From the NCBI RefSeq assembly GCF_016757215.1, contig NZ_JAESIY010000002.1, positions 124,001 to 188,000 of the forward strand: 64,000 bases of DNA, read 5' to 3'. The DNA comes from Fulvivirga sediminis (GTDB lineage Bacteria; Bacteroidota; Bacteroidia; Cytophagales; Cyclobacteriaceae). A program made the translations under genes and the position numbers. The first letter of the stretch is position 1. The number at the start of each line of letters is the position of its first letter. This document shows positions 62,687 through 64,000 of this stretch, piece after piece. The notes under the pieces were generated by a model. That model did no database searches. It had not been told where the DNA came from and worked only from the letters and a program-made list of their open reading frames with translations.

Positions 62687-63109
62687 ATGATGAATACAGA
62701 GATAACCGTTGATACGCTCAATAAAATGACTAAAAACACCATGATGGAACATCTCGAAATAGAGTTCATAGAGATAGGAAAGGATTTTATTAAAGCAAAA
62801 ATGCCTGTAGACCACCGACATCATCAACCATTTGGGCTACTGCATGGTGGTGCGAGTGTAGTGCTGGCAGAGACCTTAGGTAGTGTAGCAGCCCAGTGCT
62901 CTGTTGACAGTTCTAAATATGGTTGTGTAGGGTTAGAGATAAACGCCAATCACATCAGAGGGGTAAAAAGTGGTTATGTATATGGCACTACCACTCCTAT
63001 GCACATAGGCAGATCTACACAGGTATGGGAAATTAAGATTACTAATGAACAGGATGAACTCGTATGTATTAGTAGAATAACGATGGCCGTTCTGGAAAAG
63101 AAAAATTAA
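62687..63109 (+). CDS. Hotdog-fold thioesterase, probable DHNA-CoA thioesterase
   Basis: 140 residues of the PaaI/YdiI type. The motif HQPFGLLHGGASVVLAETLG includes the catalytic acid Glu and the HGG turn, and ends with VGLEINANHIRG, as in MenI/YdiI-like proteins. It hydrolyses an acyl-CoA thioester in the cytoplasm. The next gene, starting 4 bases later, is isochorismate synthase, so 1,4-dihydroxy-2-naphthoyl-CoA is the most likely substrate (inference from context). A second ATG follows immediately; either start could be used. The promoter is at 62648-62655. Confidence 0.85.
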   Translation: MMNTEITVDTLNKMTKNTMMEHLEIEFIEIGKDFIKAKMPVDHRHHQPFGLLHGGASVVLAETLGSVAAQCSVDSSKYGCVGLEINANHIRGVKSGYVYGTTTPMHIGRSTQVWEIKITNEQDELVCISRITMAVLEKKN

Positions 63110-63113
63110 TGAT

Positions 63114-64000
63114 TTGATAGTTTCGGATAATATTAAACAGCAGTCTGCAGAGCAAATAATCAGCTCTGCGCTTGATTATTGTAGAAGTGAGGGACATTCC
63201 ATAGCTATTTGGAAACACCCTGAGGAGAGTAGCATAGAGCTGATGGTAGATTTTTCAAGTGACATTCAGCCTGTTGACGATCCGCTAGAACAAAACGAAG
63301 AAGGCTTTTTACTTAGCCCTTTTAACTACAAGGCGGCGTCTTACCTGATTAAGGCCAACCTCCATATTAAGTGGGAAGATTTCAACATAAAAATACAACC
63401 TGAGCTTGAAATTAGTGAAAAGGCGGATGAACTACTGAAACATATTTCCAAACCACAAAAAACAAGCCCCAATAAAAGTGCTGAAGTCATAAAAGTAATA
63501 GCTTCTGATGAAGAAAGAAACAAATTCATAGACCTGGCTAACACAGCTATAGAAGCTATCAAAAGCGGGCAATTATTAAAGGTAGTTCCATCCAGGAAAA
63601 AAGAAATTATACTACCTGAAGACTTTGATATAGGGCTCAATTTCATAAAACTCTCCCAAGCTTACCCTTCTGCTTTCGCCTCTTTGGTTTATACCCCAAA
63701 AACTGGCATTTGGATGGGAGCCACCCCGGAGTTACTCATTAATGAAAGAAATAACACCTTTAGAACCGTAGCCCTGGCTGGTACTCAAAAATACGACCCT
63801 GAACTACCTCTGGCACGTGTAGCCTGGCGCCAAAAAGAAATTGAAGAGCAAGCACTAGTTGGTCGCTATATCATCAACTGTTTTAAAAAAATTCGTCTTC
63901 GTAATTACACTGAAATTGGCCCTAAAACAGTAATTGCGGGAAACCTGCTGCACCTAAAAACAGAGTTTATCGTAGATATGGAGGCTACTGGCTTTCCTGG
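63114..64000 (+). CDS. menF: Isochorismate synthase, N-terminal part (runs off the right edge)
   Basis: The frame is open from a TTG at 63114 to the window end (295 codons), so the last catalytic part is missing. The visible chorismate-binding motifs are AIKSGQLLKVVPSRKKEI, SLVYTPKTGIWMGATPELLI and TVALAGTQ, and the last residues lead into the second half of the catalytic domain. MenF converts chorismate to isochorismate, the first step of menaquinone synthesis. It is 4 bases downstream of the thioesterase gene, consistent with a menaquinone operon continuing to the right. Confidence 0.9.
   Translation, partial: MIVSDNIKQQSAEQIISSALDYCRSEGHSIAIWKHPEESSIELMVDFSSDIQPVDDPLEQNEEGFLLSPFNYKAASYLIKANLHIKWEDFNIKIQPELEISEKADELLKHISKPQKTSPNKSAEVIKVIASDEERNKFIDLANTAIEAIKSGQLLKVVPSRKKEIILPEDFDIGLNFIKLSQAYPSAFASLVYTPKTGIWMGATPELLINERNNTFRTVALAGTQKYDPELPLARVAWRQKEIEEQALVGRYIINCFKKIRLRNYTEIGPKTVIAGNLLHLKTEFIVDMEATGFP

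Noticed and set aside
1-64000. CRISPR arrays, insertion sequences, phage or integrative-element signs
   Set aside because: No repeat-spacer pattern, transposase, integrase or tRNA-linked direct repeat was found on reading through; gene order and composition look uniform.
1-64000. tRNA or rRNA genes in intergenic gaps
   Set aside because: No cloverleaf-like segment or conserved T-loop GGTTCRA sequence in context was found by eye; a covariance search would be more sensitive.

Overview
The window reads as a chromosomal segment of a member of the phylum Bacteroidota, most likely a marine or soil Cytophagales (Fulvivirga/Marivirga/Microscilla-like; the exact genus cannot be fixed from sequence alone). 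Reasons: low GC, promoter elements of the TAnnTTTG type, absence of Shine-Dalgarno sequences, a short primary sigma factor starting MRQLKITQSIT, a SusC/CirA-type TonB receptor with a carboxypeptidase-regulatory N-domain, type IX secretion (T9SS) proteins of the PorU/PorV class, a Bacteroidota-type porin, and menaquinone (MenF, MenI-like, MenC) rather than ubiquinone genes. No rRNA, tRNA, CRISPR array, transposase, integrase or prophage gene was seen; this is mainly core genome with a few accessory genes.

Layout. 1-5.2 kb: 5' part of a TonB receptor (minus), then a plus-strand run YheT-like hydrolase / SRAP-like protein / TPR protein / FAD reductase. 5.2-8.7 kb (minus): six-PAS soluble histidine kinase and a stand-alone receiver. 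9.2-11.1 kb: fabH and two small unknown genes. 11.1-17.2 kb (minus): PorV-like and giant PorU-like T9SS pair. 17.4-22.3 kb: PadR regulator with tandem operator-like repeats, PspC/GIN membrane protein, lipoprotein, S41 protease. 22.5-25 kb: gluconokinase, LysR, a 53-residue ORF coupled to an EamA exporter. 25.1-28.4 kb: ECF sigma / anti-sigma / two paralogous barrel-like proteins. 28.5-35.6 kb: DoxX-like protein, primary sigma factor, TPR protein, citrate synthase, acyl-CoA-binding protein, RsmE, fused Spm-type membrane protein, small conserved protein. 35.9-50.6 kb: Tex, TlpA-type thioredoxin, sirtuin, topoisomerase I, SixA-like phosphatase, arginase-family hydrolase, AGCS symporter, MenC, QueA, and a PorE-like OmpA/beta-propeller protein. 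50.8-58.6 kb: a three-module TIR-like protein, ABC permease, secreted amidotransferase-like protein, and a minus-strand lpxK-porin-miaE run. 58.6-64 kb: Nif3, a coiled-coil protein of the CdsZ family, a TPR protein, a histidine phosphatase, a MenI-like thioesterase and the 5' part of menF.

How the genes fit together. Envelope biogenesis and protein secretion are prominent (T9SS pair, PorE-like protein, LpxK, porin, TonB receptor, lipoproteins), together with envelope stress sensing (PspC, ECF sigma module, PAS kinase). The menaquinone genes are split between MenC at 46 kb and MenI/MenF at the right edge.

The most notable observations are (a) an SRAP-family protein in which all four residues known to be catalytic in YedK/HMCES appear replaced; (b) a solitary protein with three successive TIR-like modules and no adjacent STAND/WD40 partner; (c) an intrinsic-terminator-like palindrome lying inside the apparent signal-peptide codons of a TPR gene; (d) a CdsZ-family protein that has lost three of the four zinc-ribbon cysteines; and (e) a perfectly palindromic pair of face-to-face -7 promoter boxes between the phosphatase and thioesterase genes. 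No complete, clearly new multi-gene system is proved here; the TIR-like protein is the best candidate for a component of one.
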